This document shows, piece after piece, positions 34,600-42,619 of a stretch of DNA of 64,000 nucleotides; position 1 is the stretch's first letter; each line of letters begins with the position of its first letter. Location of the stretch: the NCBI RefSeq assembly GCF_000165735.1, contig NZ_GL538191.1, positions 1 to 64,000 of the forward strand, written 5' to 3'. The notes under the pieces are model-generated. The model was not told the DNA's origin. It saw only the letters and a list, made by a program, of their open reading frames with translations, and did no database searches. Made by a program: the position numbers and the translations under genes. The DNA comes from Megasphaera micronuciformis F0359 (lineage in GTDB: Bacteria > Bacillota > Negativicutes > Veillonellales > Megasphaeraceae).

Positions 34600-35634
34600 T
34601 CAGGATACTAATTTTTTAAGACACGATGCGTCTACACGGCGTACATCCGCCGTTCCCGTAATAACCATAGCATCTATAAGTTCTCTGCGAATTTTATCCA
34701 AATACAGAGCTACGCCTTCAGCGCCTCCGCCTATGGCGGCTACGGCCACCGGTCTGCCGATAAGAACAGCGTCGGCCCCGAGAGCCAACATTTTAAGTAC
34801 ATCTTCACCCGAACGAATACCGCCGTCGACAAAAACAGGTATGTTACCCTTAATTTCAGCGGCAATTTCCGGCAAAACATCGGCTGTGCCGGCCATATCA
34901 TCGAGAATACGCCCGCCGTGGTTGCTCACTACAATAGCACCCGCTCCCGCATCGGCACAAATTCTTGCCTCTTTGGCAGACATAATTCCTTTGACGACAA
35001 AGGGTAAGGGAGATTCCTGACAAATACGACGAATACTCGCTTCATTTTTAGGACCTACCGGTTGGCCGAGAAGTCGCATATTTACCAGTGTAGCCGCATC
35101 TATATCACAAGCTGTCGCCGGAGCTCCCGCCGCTTCACCCCGAGCGATTTTTTCAATAATCTTGTCGTCTTCCCGCGGCTTAATCGTCGGAATCACTCGC
35201 CCGGGACAAGCCGCTGAAGCCGCCAAGGTTCCTTCATACATATAAGGAGCTCCGCCATCTCCGCAAAAAGCTAGCGTTCCCGCTGTAGCCGCTCCGGCCG
35301 CTACAGCAAGGGCATACTCTTTTTCGACTTGTTCCGGTTCGCCTTCTACCTTACAATTCAGGGTAATGGCTCCGATAGGGGCTACCATGACGGGCATGGA
35401 CAGTTTTTGTCCGAAAAACTCCGTTTCCGTCGACGGTTCTTCTATGCCCCTCAGACTGTTCATAATCAACCCGTATTCATTTAGTGCCGCTATATTACGC
35501 AAAAACGAACGACTGCGTCGCAATCCCCCGAACCCCGGTATATGACCGATACAACCGCGACCGTCACATTGAGAACAGACACGACACCCCTTCATTTTAG
35601 CCTTAGCGGCGGCACGTATTTCTTCATATGTCAT
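34600..35634 (-). CDS. FMN-dependent 2-hydroxyacid oxidoreductase with N-terminal Cys cluster
   Basis: TIM-barrel flavoenzyme of 344 residues in the glycolate oxidase / lactate dehydrogenase / IDI-2-like superfamily. The barrel shows MPVMVAPIGA, the catalytic-His motif SNHGGRILDDM and the FMN-phosphate site DGGIRSGEDVLKMLALGADAVLIGRP. The N-terminus differs from classical members: C17-x2-C20-x2-C23-x4-C28, followed by GHIPGFGGLRR, could hold an iron-sulfur cluster or zinc. The substrate is unknown; an L-2-hydroxyacid is likely from the family. The start follows AGGAGAG. A rubredoxin gene lies directly upstream on the same strand behind its own terminator; an electron-transfer link is only a suggestion. 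Confidence 0.85.
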   Translation of the reverse strand: MTYEEIRAAAKAKMKGCRVCSQCDGRGCIGHIPGFGGLRRSRSFLRNIAALNEYGLIMNSLRGIEEPSTETEFFGQKLSMPVMVAPIGAITLNCKVEGEPEQVEKEYALAVAAGAATAGTLAFCGDGGAPYMYEGTLAASAACPGRVIPTIKPREDDKIIEKIARGEAAGAPATACDIDAATLVNMRLLGQPVGPKNEASIRRICQESPLPFVVKGIMSAKEARICADAGAGAIVVSNHGGRILDDMAGTADVLPEIAAEIKGNIPVFVDGGIRSGEDVLKMLALGADAVLIGRPVAVAAIGGGAEGVALYLDKIRRELIDAMVITGTADVRRVDASCLKKLVS

Positions 35635-35706
35635 AGTTACTCACTCTCCTGCCCGAAAAATTTATAACCATATCATAACAGGTTCTACCCGACTAGTGCA
35701 AAAGGG

Positions 35707-35740
35707 CAAAAAAATACCGTCACGAAAGTGACGGTATTTT
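35707..35740 (-). terminator. Rubredoxin gene terminator
   Basis: Perfect stem AAAATACCGTCAC / GTGACGGTATTTT with a GAAA loop, seven bases past the stop. Confidence 0.9.
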
Positions 35741-35746
35741 AAAGTC

Positions 35747-35905
35747 TTACATTTTCTGGAATGCGTCTTTTGCGGCACCGCACAAAGGACATACCCAGTC
35801 AGCCGGAACATCATCCCATTTCGTGCCTGCAGCTACGCCGTTATCCGGATCGCCTTCAGCTTCATCGTAAATGTAACCGCATACTGTGCATTCGTATTTA
35901 TCCAT
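35747..35905 (-). CDS. Rubredoxin
   Basis: Small iron electron carrier of 52 residues. It has the two rubredoxin knuckles C6-x2-C9-G-Y and C39-P-L-C42-G, plus the aromatic and acidic core [27 protein letters not shown], all diagnostic. The single Fe is bound by the four cysteines. In anaerobes rubredoxin passes electrons to oxygen- or peroxide-reducing enzymes and other flavoproteins. The ATG follows GGAGGAAG at good spacing, and the gene has its own promoter and terminator. The neighbouring FMN oxidoreductase is a possible, untested partner. Confidence 0.96.
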   Translation of the reverse strand: MDKYECTVCGYIYDEAEGDPDNGVAAGTKWDDVPADWVCPLCGAAKDAFQKM

Positions 35906-35961
35906 TGTTACTTCCTCCTGTGATTACTAATAAATTATCGTTATTAATTAACTACATCCCT

Positions 35962-35989
35962 ATTATAACATGGATTTTTTCTATTGCAA
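35962..35989 (-). promoter_or_regulatory. Rubredoxin promoter
   Basis: TTGCAA and TATAAT with a 16-base spacer on the minus strand. Confidence 0.65.
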
Positions 35990-36029
35990 CAAGTTATCCA
36001 TATTTCGTAGTAAAAAAAAGGGATTTTTC

Positions 36030-37463
36030 CTATTTCAAAATGGCATATACATGACGATCCATATCTTCCCAAGCCGAGATTTGTGCTTCTTCCGATCTTA
36101 AAAGCCTTTCACCGTCCGCACATTGTCGAGAAACCGATTCGGGAGCCGTACCGCTATACGTTTTGCGCCCTCTTACGCAAGACTCGATTTGTAAAGCTTC
36201 GTAAACATCGTCTGAAAAAACGGGACTCCATGTCCGCAATTCATCAAGACTTAAGTCCTTCAAGACCTTACCGTGTTCAATACAATACCGGACGGCATGG
36301 CCCGTGACGGCATGGGCTTCTCTGAAAGGAAGTCCTTGACGGACAAGGTAGTCGGCCATATCCGTCGCATCTGAAAAATCGCCTTCCAATACAGCCCGCA
36401 TGCGATCTTTGCAGACGGTCATCTTATCGATCATATCGGCATATACGGACAGTGCGAAGTGTAAATTATCGACAGCGTCGAACAGTCCTTCTTTATCTTC
36501 CTGCATATCCTTATTATAAGCTAAAGGAAGACCTTTCATTACAGTGAGAAGAGCCATAAGATGCCCGTAGAACCGCCCTGTTTTACCGCGGACAAGTTCA
36601 CAAATATCGGGATTTTTCTTTTGCGGCATAATAGACGACCCTGTGCAATGAGAATCATCCAGTTCAATGAAGGCGAATTCTGCCGATGACCAGAGAACGT
36701 ACTCTTCAGAAAGACGACTTAGGTGCATCATTACTTGAGCGCCAAATTCCAAAAAAGCAATAATGTAGTCTCTGTCGCTCACAGCATCGAGGCTGTTTTC
36801 ATATAATGTCGTGAATTTCAGTCGCTTTGCCACATAAGCCTGATCCAAAGGCCATGTCGTACCCGCCAAGGCCCCGGCACCCAAGGGCATCATGTCAGCC
36901 AAGTCTCTGGTCAGGGATAGATATTTAAAATCACGGGACAGCATGGCAAAATAAGCCATCATATGGTGACTGAACAAAATGGGCTGCGCTCTCTGCAAAT
37001 GGGTATAGCCGGGCATAATAACATCTTCATACCGCTTCGCCGCTTCCAACAAAGAGTTCTGTAGGCGCAACAGAAGCTTCCCCGTCCGGGTAACGGCCTT
37101 ACGCACATATAAATGCGTGTCCAAGGCCACCTGGTCATTACGAGATCGTCCTGTATGCAAACGCTTCCCGCCTTCACCGATCATATCCGTCAATTTCTGT
37201 TCAACGCTCATATGAATATCTTCAGCCGCATCGGAAAACTCGAATTCATCTTTTTCAATAAGGCGGTATATCTTTTTTAACCCTTCAATAATATCCTTCT
37301 TGTCAGTCTGTGTAATAATGTTTTCCTTTGCCAACATTTCAGCGTGTACGATACTGCCGCAAATATCTTCGGCATACATACGCCGATCAAAATGAATCGA
37401 CGCCGTAAAAGCTTCTACGGCCTTATCCGTTTCTGCCGTAAATCGGCCGCCCCATAATTTCAT
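36030..37463 (-). CDS. argH: Argininosuccinate lyase ArgH
   Basis: Last enzyme of arginine biosynthesis: cleaves argininosuccinate to arginine and fumarate; homotetramer in the cytoplasm. The 477 residues start MKLWGGRF, as usual, and contain HTGRSRNDQVA, the family signature GSSIMPQKKNPD and a normal C-terminal domain. The ATG follows AGAGGAA. It lies 31 bases after argG and is presumably co-transcribed. The only stop signal after it is a short GGA/TCC stem with a long T-run, so termination may be imperfect. Confidence 0.97.
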   Translation of the reverse strand: MKLWGGRFTAETDKAVEAFTASIHFDRRMYAEDICGSIVHAEMLAKENIITQTDKKDIIEGLKKIYRLIEKDEFEFSDAAEDIHMSVEQKLTDMIGEGGKRLHTGRSRNDQVALDTHLYVRKAVTRTGKLLLRLQNSLLEAAKRYEDVIMPGYTHLQRAQPILFSHHMMAYFAMLSRDFKYLSLTRDLADMMPLGAGALAGTTWPLDQAYVAKRLKFTTLYENSLDAVSDRDYIIAFLEFGAQVMMHLSRLSEEYVLWSSAEFAFIELDDSHCTGSSIMPQKKNPDICELVRGKTGRFYGHLMALLTVMKGLPLAYNKDMQEDKEGLFDAVDNLHFALSVYADMIDKMTVCKDRMRAVLEGDFSDATDMADYLVRQGLPFREAHAVTGHAVRYCIEHGKVLKDLSLDELRTWSPVFSDDVYEALQIESCVRGRKTYSGTAPESVSRQCADGERLLRSEEAQISAWEDMDRHVYAILK

Positions 37464-37494
37464 ACCTATTCCTCTTTTCCCCGTTTGTACACGG

Positions 37495-38718
37495 CTACTT
37501 TTTCTTTGCCTGCAACATCAGGGCTCTCATCTTCAACGGCAATCCGAAAAGATTGATAAACCCTTCCGCATCCTGTTGATTATACACATCATCTTCGCCG
37601 AAGGTAACGAATTCTTCACTGTATAATGAATAAGGAGATACGGAGCCGGCACTGATAATATTACCCTTATATAACTTCAATGTTACGGTACCCGTTACGG
37701 TTTCCTGAGTAACATCTACAAAGGCCGCCAAAGCTTCGCGCAAGGGCGAGAACCACATGCCGTCATAAACGAGGTCTGCGTACTTACCGGATAATTCCTC
37801 TTTGCAATGCATAGTAGCTCTATCGAGGCAGAGATATTCCAACTCTTTGTGAGCATACATAATCAGGGCTCCGCCCGGGTTTTCATATACGCCCCGGCTT
37901 TTCATCCCTACGAGACGGTTTTCTACAATGTCGACAATACCGATACCGTTGCGTGCTCCTATTTCATTCAAAGTCGTCAATAACTGAACGGCTCCCTGCT
38001 TTTCACTGTTCACGGCCACGGGAACCCCTTTTTCAAAGTCAATGCTTACGTATTCGGGCATATCCGGAGCTTTTTCAGGCGGCGTCGTTACCAAGTATAC
38101 ATCATTTTGCGGTTCATTAGCCGGGTCTTCCAAGTCCGCACCTTCATGACTTAAGTGCCAAATATTCCAATCCATGCTGTACGGATAAGGCTTATCCGTA
38201 CTTTGATGTGCAATAGGGATATCATGAGCCGCTGCATATGACAAGGCATCTTCTCTGGACTTAATATGCCAAACTCTCCAAGGTGCAATTATTTTCATTT
38301 CCGGTGCCAAGGCTTTGACGGTCAGTTCGAAACGAACCTGGTCGTTTCCCTTTCCTGTTGCACCGTGACAAATAGCATCGGCTCCCTCTTTTTTTGCAAT
38401 TTCTACCAATTTGGCTGAAATCAACGGCCGTGCAAAAGACGTGCCGAGAAGATATTTTCCTTCATATACGCAGCCGGCCTTCACTACAGGCCATACATAG
38501 TTTTCTAAAAACTCTTTTTTTACATCTGCAATATATACCTTGTCGGCTCCCGACATGTATGCCTTCTCTTCAACGGCCTTAAAGTCATCGGGTTGACCTA
38601 CATCGGCACATACGGCTATAACTTCAGATCCGTTATAGTTTTCTTTTAACCACGGTATAATGACGGAAGTATCCAAACCGCCCGAGTATGCTAAGACAAT
38701 CTTCTTTATTTCACTCAT
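37495..38718 (-). CDS. argG: Argininosuccinate synthase ArgG
   Basis: ATP-dependent ligase joining citrulline and aspartate; the step before ArgH. The 407 residues show the PP-loop AYSGGLDTS at the N-terminus, [19 protein letters not shown], and [15 protein letters not shown]. The ATG at MSEIKKIV has AAAGGAG 8 bases upstream; 16 additional in-frame codons upstream lie in the promoter-proximal leader and are unlikely to be translated. First gene of argG-argH. No early arginine genes (argJBCD) are in the window, so ornithine or citrulline is made elsewhere. I did not find a convincing ArgR box. Confidence 0.97.
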   Translation of the reverse strand: MSEIKKIVLAYSGGLDTSVIIPWLKENYNGSEVIAVCADVGQPDDFKAVEEKAYMSGADKVYIADVKKEFLENYVWPVVKAGCVYEGKYLLGTSFARPLISAKLVEIAKKEGADAICHGATGKGNDQVRFELTVKALAPEMKIIAPWRVWHIKSREDALSYAAAHDIPIAHQSTDKPYPYSMDWNIWHLSHEGADLEDPANEPQNDVYLVTTPPEKAPDMPEYVSIDFEKGVPVAVNSEKQGAVQLLTTLNEIGARNGIGIVDIVENRLVGMKSRGVYENPGGALIMYAHKELEYLCLDRATMHCKEELSGKYADLVYDGMWFSPLREALAAFVDVTQETVTGTVTLKLYKGNIISAGSVSPYSLYSEEFVTFGEDDVYNQQDAEGFINLFGLPLKMRALMLQAKKK

Positions 38719-38779
38719 GTTACTGCTCCTTTCTACCTGTGCCACATCAACCTGTGACGTTACCATATGCTATGATGAG

Positions 38780-38808
38780 AGTATACTCTTATCTGTTATT
38801 TTATGCAA
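38780..38808 (-). promoter_or_regulatory. argGH promoter
   Basis: TTGCAT and TATACT with a 17-base spacer on the minus strand, about 60 bases before the argG start. Confidence 0.65.
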
Positions 38809-38876
38809 GTATTTTGTATATTTTCTATATATATTTTTAGCAACATCCCTTTTTTTCAGGTATAAACCGCTTATTT

Positions 38877-38905
38877 TTGCCGTTTCTTTGCGAATATGCT
38901 ATAAT
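38877..38905 (+). promoter_or_regulatory. Promoter of the transglycosylase gene
   Basis: TTGCCG and TATAAT with a 17-base spacer, 18 bases before the start codon, giving a very short leader. Confidence 0.65.
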
Positions 38906-38923
38906 TCACCCGGAGGAGGGCCT

Positions 38924-39673
38924 ATGAAAATAAAGTATATTCTCTTCTTCGTGCTGGCCTTTGCCGTAACGGCCGCATGGAGTCATTTCAGTGACACGGC
39001 TCGACCGGCTCAGACAGTACAGGCCGAGTCCGAAGAAAATTCCATATCTCCGTATTTTCACTTCCGTGAAGCTATGCAACAAAAACTGAACGGGATCCCC
39101 TCATATGTACGAAACGATAATATTCCGTCTTCCATGAAAAAAGCTCTTGTCGCAGTTGAAGATAAACGTTTCTACGACCACGGGGCTATCGACGTTCTCG
39201 GTCTTCTTAGAGCCGGCCTCGTCAACTTATATTCACAAGACACGGTTGAGGGCGGCAGCACCATCAGTCAACAAGTTGTTAAAAATGTCTTTTTAACGCA
39301 AGAGCGCACCTTTTCCAGAAAGTTGAAAGAGTTGTACTTAGCTGTCTTACTGGAACGAAACTACAGTAAAGACGCCATTCTTGCCGCTTATCTTAATACG
39401 GCCTATTTCGGTGCCGATGCGTACGGAATCTCCAAGGCCTGTCGAATTTATTACGGCATTTCCCCTGAAAGCCTGACACTGGCCCAATCAGCTATGTTGG
39501 CAGGATTGGTTCAGGCACCCACTTACTACAATCCTTTCGAAAATTATGAAGCTGCCAAGAGTCGTCAAAAAATAGTTCTCGACCGAATGGCGGACCAGGA
39601 GCTTATTACTAAAGCTCAGGCCGATAAGGCATATGCCGAAGACCTGCACCTACAAAAAAAGGGTAAGACCTGA
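38924..39673 (+). CDS. Monofunctional peptidoglycan glycosyltransferase (GT51)
   Basis: Membrane-anchored enzyme that polymerises lipid II into glycan strands on the periplasmic face. The 249-residue protein has one N-terminal membrane helix (MKIKYILFFVLAFAVTAAW). The GT51 motifs follow: VEDKRFYDHGAID with the catalytic Glu, GGSTISQQVVKNVFL, RKLKELYLAVLLERNYSKDAILAAYLN and QSAMLAGLVQAPTYYNP. No transpeptidase domain follows, so it is the monofunctional type (MtgA-like). GGAGGAGGG precedes the ATG; a longer frame upstream is antisense to argG and not credible. It stands alone with its own promoter and terminator, divergent from argG. Confidence 0.93.
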   Translation: MKIKYILFFVLAFAVTAAWSHFSDTARPAQTVQAESEENSISPYFHFREAMQQKLNGIPSYVRNDNIPSSMKKALVAVEDKRFYDHGAIDVLGLLRAGLVNLYSQDTVEGGSTISQQVVKNVFLTQERTFSRKLKELYLAVLLERNYSKDAILAAYLNTAYFGADAYGISKACRIYYGISPESLTLAQSAMLAGLVQAPTYYNPFENYEAAKSRQKIVLDRMADQELITKAQADKAYAEDLHLQKKGKT

Positions 39674-39689
39674 CGGTCTTACCCTTTTT
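39656..39689. terminator. Bidirectional terminator at the end of the transglycosylase gene
   Basis: Stem AAAAGGGTAAGACC / GGTCTTACCCTTTT; the TGA stop of the transglycosylase gene lies in the TGAC loop. It also faces the threonine-aldolase-like gene. Confidence 0.9.
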
Positions 39690-39696
39690 ATTCGGT

Positions 39697-40734
39697 TTAA
39701 AGCTCTTCCATAGCTGTCAATAAGGCATCTACATCTTCCGCCTTGGTAGCCCACGAAGTACAGAGGCGAATAGCTACACGACCGTCCGGTAAGTCCCCGA
39801 AATGATCGAAAGTAAATTCTTTTTCCGCCAACTTATCGCATTGTTCTTTCGTCAAAATGGGTAACTGTTGATTCGTCCTGTGATGATAGAAGAAGTCGAA
39901 TCCCAGTTTTTTTAATCCTTCGTGTAAGACGACGGCCAAATCAGCCGCATGACGAGCAGCCTTAAAATACAAATCGTCTGTAAAAAGAGTTTCAAATTGC
40001 AATCCTAAGAGCCATCCCTTAGCTAATAAAGCACCGCGCTGTTTCACATGGTAAGGGAACTCACGCTTCAGGGTCTCATTCGTAATGACGGCTGCTTCTC
40101 CGAAAAGAGCCCCCTGCTTTGTACCGCCTATGGTAAAGACATCGCAAAGTCGCGCCAAGTCGGGCAACGTCATATCACAGTCGGGAGATTCGAGAGCATA
40201 CCCCAAGCGAGCGCCGTCTACAAAAAGGATGAGATCGTAACGACGACAAACATCGTGGATGGCTTCTAATTCGGCCTTTGAATAGAGGGTTCCCGTTTCC
40301 GTCGTCTGCGAAATATAAACCATACCCGGTTGAACTATGTGAAACCCGTGTGTATCAGCCTGATAGGCACGACAGTATTCTTCAATCTGTTGAGGCTGTA
40401 ATTTTCCGTCTTCAGACGGAAGAATCAATACCTTATGACCCGTTAATTCAATGGCTCCGGCTTCATGAACATTAATATGAGAAGTCACAGGAGCCAATAC
40501 ACCTTGATAGTTTTTTAGAGCCGCTCCGATAACGGTAAGATTGATTTGCGTGCCGCCGACAACAAAGTATACTCCCGCATCGGGAGCGTCACAAGCCTGA
40601 CGAATCAATTCCTTTGCATGTTCCGTACGTTCATCCGTCCCGTACCCGGGATGCTGTTCTCCTGCCGAAGCGGCTAGGGCTTCAAGGATTTCCGGAACAG
40701 CTCCTTCCAAATAGTCACATTCAAAGCGTATCAT
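39697..40734 (-). CDS. Threonine-aldolase-like PLP enzyme
   Basis: PLP-dependent enzyme of fold type I, beta-eliminating lyase / low-specificity threonine aldolase family, 345 residues. It would cleave L-threonine or L-allo-threonine to glycine and acetaldehyde. Visible features are FECDYLEGAVPEIL, YGTDERTEHAKELI, FVVGGTQINL, the PLP-binding acidic motif LFVDGARLGYAL and the Schiff-base lysine in TIGGTKQGALFGEA. The start at MIRFECD was preferred over a start seven codons upstream because GGTGGAAG lies just before it. It follows a secreted-protein gene with a 21-base gap and is probably in the same transcript, though no functional connection is obvious. Confidence 0.88.
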   Translation of the reverse strand: MIRFECDYLEGAVPEILEALAASAGEQHPGYGTDERTEHAKELIRQACDAPDAGVYFVVGGTQINLTVIGAALKNYQGVLAPVTSHINVHEAGAIELTGHKVLILPSEDGKLQPQQIEEYCRAYQADTHGFHIVQPGMVYISQTTETGTLYSKAELEAIHDVCRRYDLILFVDGARLGYALESPDCDMTLPDLARLCDVFTIGGTKQGALFGEAAVITNETLKREFPYHVKQRGALLAKGWLLGLQFETLFTDDLYFKAARHAADLAVVLHEGLKKLGFDFFYHHRTNQQLPILTKEQCDKLAEKEFTFDHFGDLPDGRVAIRLCTSWATKAEDVDALLTAMEEL

Positions 40735-40755
40735 ACTGCTTCCACCCTTTCTCAA

Positions 40756-41385
40756 TTATTTTTTTGTATTTTTGGTTCGCACCAATATGTCCGTTACAGT
40801 CGACAACAAGTCTCCACTATCCTCATTTTGACCGAAGATCAGTATCACATCCGCCCCGGAACTTCGAGGTGCAACAAGAATGCGAACGGCTTCCGTAAAT
40901 CTTCCGTTATTTACGAATAAATCTCCATTGACAGTCCCTATATAATAAGTATTTCCGTTCACTTTGACGCCATGCATATTTTCAGCTACATAAAAATTAC
41001 GAGGTAATCGGCCGGTCAAAGCATCATTCATAGCTGTCAGCGTTATGGAATCGGTGCCGATAAGTGTTTTTACATCGGAAGACAACAGAGAATAATGCAT
41101 CATATATGCATATTGGAACTCTCCCTTATAGACCTTAACCAACTGATAGGTATGAGGGGTTACTCCCGGAAGAGCTTGGGCAATATACGACGTCATATCA
41201 TTTCCCGTCTCCTGGGCGATCAATAACTGTTGGGTTCCGGATTGGATATATAAGCTATCGGGAACTGCAACGTTTCCCCATCCGTTTAAGAACATATCCG
41301 CAGTCTTATTTTTATCTTTTGCACTTACGGGTGCCGCAAAAATACATACGGCTAAAGCCAGGCAAGCCAATGTCTTTATACGCAT
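40756..41385 (-). CDS. Secreted protein of unknown function
   Basis: I do not recognise this 209-residue protein. A clear Sec signal peptide (MRIKTLACLALAVCIFAAPVSA) should be cut after residue 22. The mature part contains VAVPDSLYIQSG, a central region with TYQLVKVYKGEFQYAYMMHYSLL and a C-terminal stretch DVILIFGQNEDSGDLLSTVTDIL. This is a pattern seen in small periplasmic proteins that many Negativicutes encode, but I can name no domain. It has no lipobox. It is first in a two-gene unit with the threonine-aldolase-like enzyme and lies behind the dprA-operon terminator. Confidence 0.75.
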   Translation of the reverse strand: MRIKTLACLALAVCIFAAPVSAKDKNKTADMFLNGWGNVAVPDSLYIQSGTQQLLIAQETGNDMTSYIAQALPGVTPHTYQLVKVYKGEFQYAYMMHYSLLSSDVKTLIGTDSITLTAMNDALTGRLPRNFYVAENMHGVKVNGNTYYIGTVNGDLFVNNGRFTEAVRILVAPRSSGADVILIFGQNEDSGDLLSTVTDILVRTKNTKK

Positions 41386-41448
41386 TTTTATTCCTTTCTT
41401 ACTGAAAAATTAATTATTTATAATTCTATACTATTTTACCTTTAAGGT

Positions 41449-41482
41449 CAAAAAAGACGCCCTTTTCAGGGCGTCTTTTTTC
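41449..41482 (-). terminator. Terminator of the yraN-comM-dprA operon
   Basis: Stem AAAAGACGCCC / GGGCGTCTTTT with flanking A- and T-runs, 32 bases past the dprA stop. Confidence 0.9.
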
Positions 41483-41513
41483 GATAATAAAGCCGTTTAT
41501 ATACATTTGTCAC

Positions 41514-42617
41514 CTAATCTATTTTTAAAAAATATTGTTGTGCCGAAACATCGATAAGTCCCGCCATTTCCAGTTCCGTCAAGGACGAGGCCAAACACGC
41601 CGGCGATAAGGCCGTCTCGGCACATAGCTCTTCATAGCTTACGGAGCGATCGCCTTGCATCAGTTTATAAATACGGCCGGCTCCTTTAGATAGAGGTGGC
41701 AAGGCTTTCCTTCCTCTTTTTTTCACCTCTTCTTGCCAACCGTAGGTCTCCAATAATTCTTTACCGGATAAAAGCGGTACGGCACCGCTTTTAATCAAAC
41801 GATTCGTACCGGCACATAGTGGTGAGTATACGGAACCGGGTACGGCAAAAACATCACGCCCTTCTTCCAGGGCAAAATCCGCCGTAATCAAAGACCCGCT
41901 TCGCAAGGCCGCTTCTACTACGACTACGGCTTGCGAAAGGCCGGCGATAACACGATTGCGAGCCGGAAAATTACGCCCCAAAGGCGGTGTTCCGAAAGGA
42001 AATTCGCTGCAAACGACACCGCCTGCTCCGATAATTCTCCGAAACAAGGCCGCATTTTCCGGCGGATACGTTTTATCCAAACCGGCCCCCGTTACAACCC
42101 ACGTCATTCCTCCACCCGCCAAGGTACCTAAATGTGCCTGCGTGTCAATGCCTCTCGCTCCTCCACTGACAACGGTTACACCGGCCTCAGCCAAGGTGCG
42201 TGCTAACCTGTGTGCCGCACGTAACCCGTACGTATCGGCCTTCCTCGATCCCACAAGAGCCACGGTCTTTTCCGTTTGCAAGAGACGACCGCAATAATAC
42301 AATACAGGCGGCGGATTCACGGTACAGCGCAGTAAATTAGGATAAGATTCATCATTCCACGTAAGAACAACGGCTTCGTATTTTTTTAAATTTTCTTTTG
42401 TCCGTTCAAACGAATACTGGGTACGCCAGCTTACCAAGGCTCGCCTGAATTTTTCAGGCAGTCTTTCATCCCTTTCCCCTTCATACCAAATCGTCGCCGC
42501 CGTACCGCACTTTTCAAATAAATCACGCAAGGTGCCGGGACCCGTTCCGGGCATGGCCGCCAGAGCCGTTAAGCATTCTCTTTCCCCTTCACGTTTTATA
42601 AGTATCCCTTCCTTCAT
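41514..42617 (-). CDS. dprA: DNA processing protein DprA
   Basis: Cytoplasmic single-strand DNA binding protein that protects incoming transforming DNA and loads RecA. The 367 residues have an N-terminal helix-hairpin-like part (LTALAAMPGTGPGTLRDLF). The Rossmann core has VGSRKADTYGL, VVSGGARGIDTQAH and GLDKTYPPENAALF, then FPARNRVIAGLSQAVVVVEA. A C-terminal winged helix follows (SYEELCAETALSPACLASSLTELE). The ATG used lies two bases after the comM stop with only AAGG adjacent, so the exact start is uncertain; an in-frame start 18 codons upstream inside comM is possible. Third gene of yraN-comM-dprA. Confidence 0.94.
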   Translation of the reverse strand: MKEGILIKREGERECLTALAAMPGTGPGTLRDLFEKCGTAATIWYEGERDERLPEKFRRALVSWRTQYSFERTKENLKKYEAVVLTWNDESYPNLLRCTVNPPPVLYYCGRLLQTEKTVALVGSRKADTYGLRAAHRLARTLAEAGVTVVSGGARGIDTQAHLGTLAGGGMTWVVTGAGLDKTYPPENAALFRRIIGAGGVVCSEFPFGTPPLGRNFPARNRVIAGLSQAVVVVEAALRSGSLITADFALEEGRDVFAVPGSVYSPLCAGTNRLIKSGAVPLLSGKELLETYGWQEEVKKRGRKALPPLSKGAGRIYKLMQGDRSVSYEELCAETALSPACLASSLTELEMAGLIDVSAQQYFLKID

Positions 42618-42619
42618 CC

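Noticed and set aside
38767-38870. ArgR box upstream of argGH
   Set aside because: AT-rich sequence contains loose partial matches only; no convincing 18-base palindrome.
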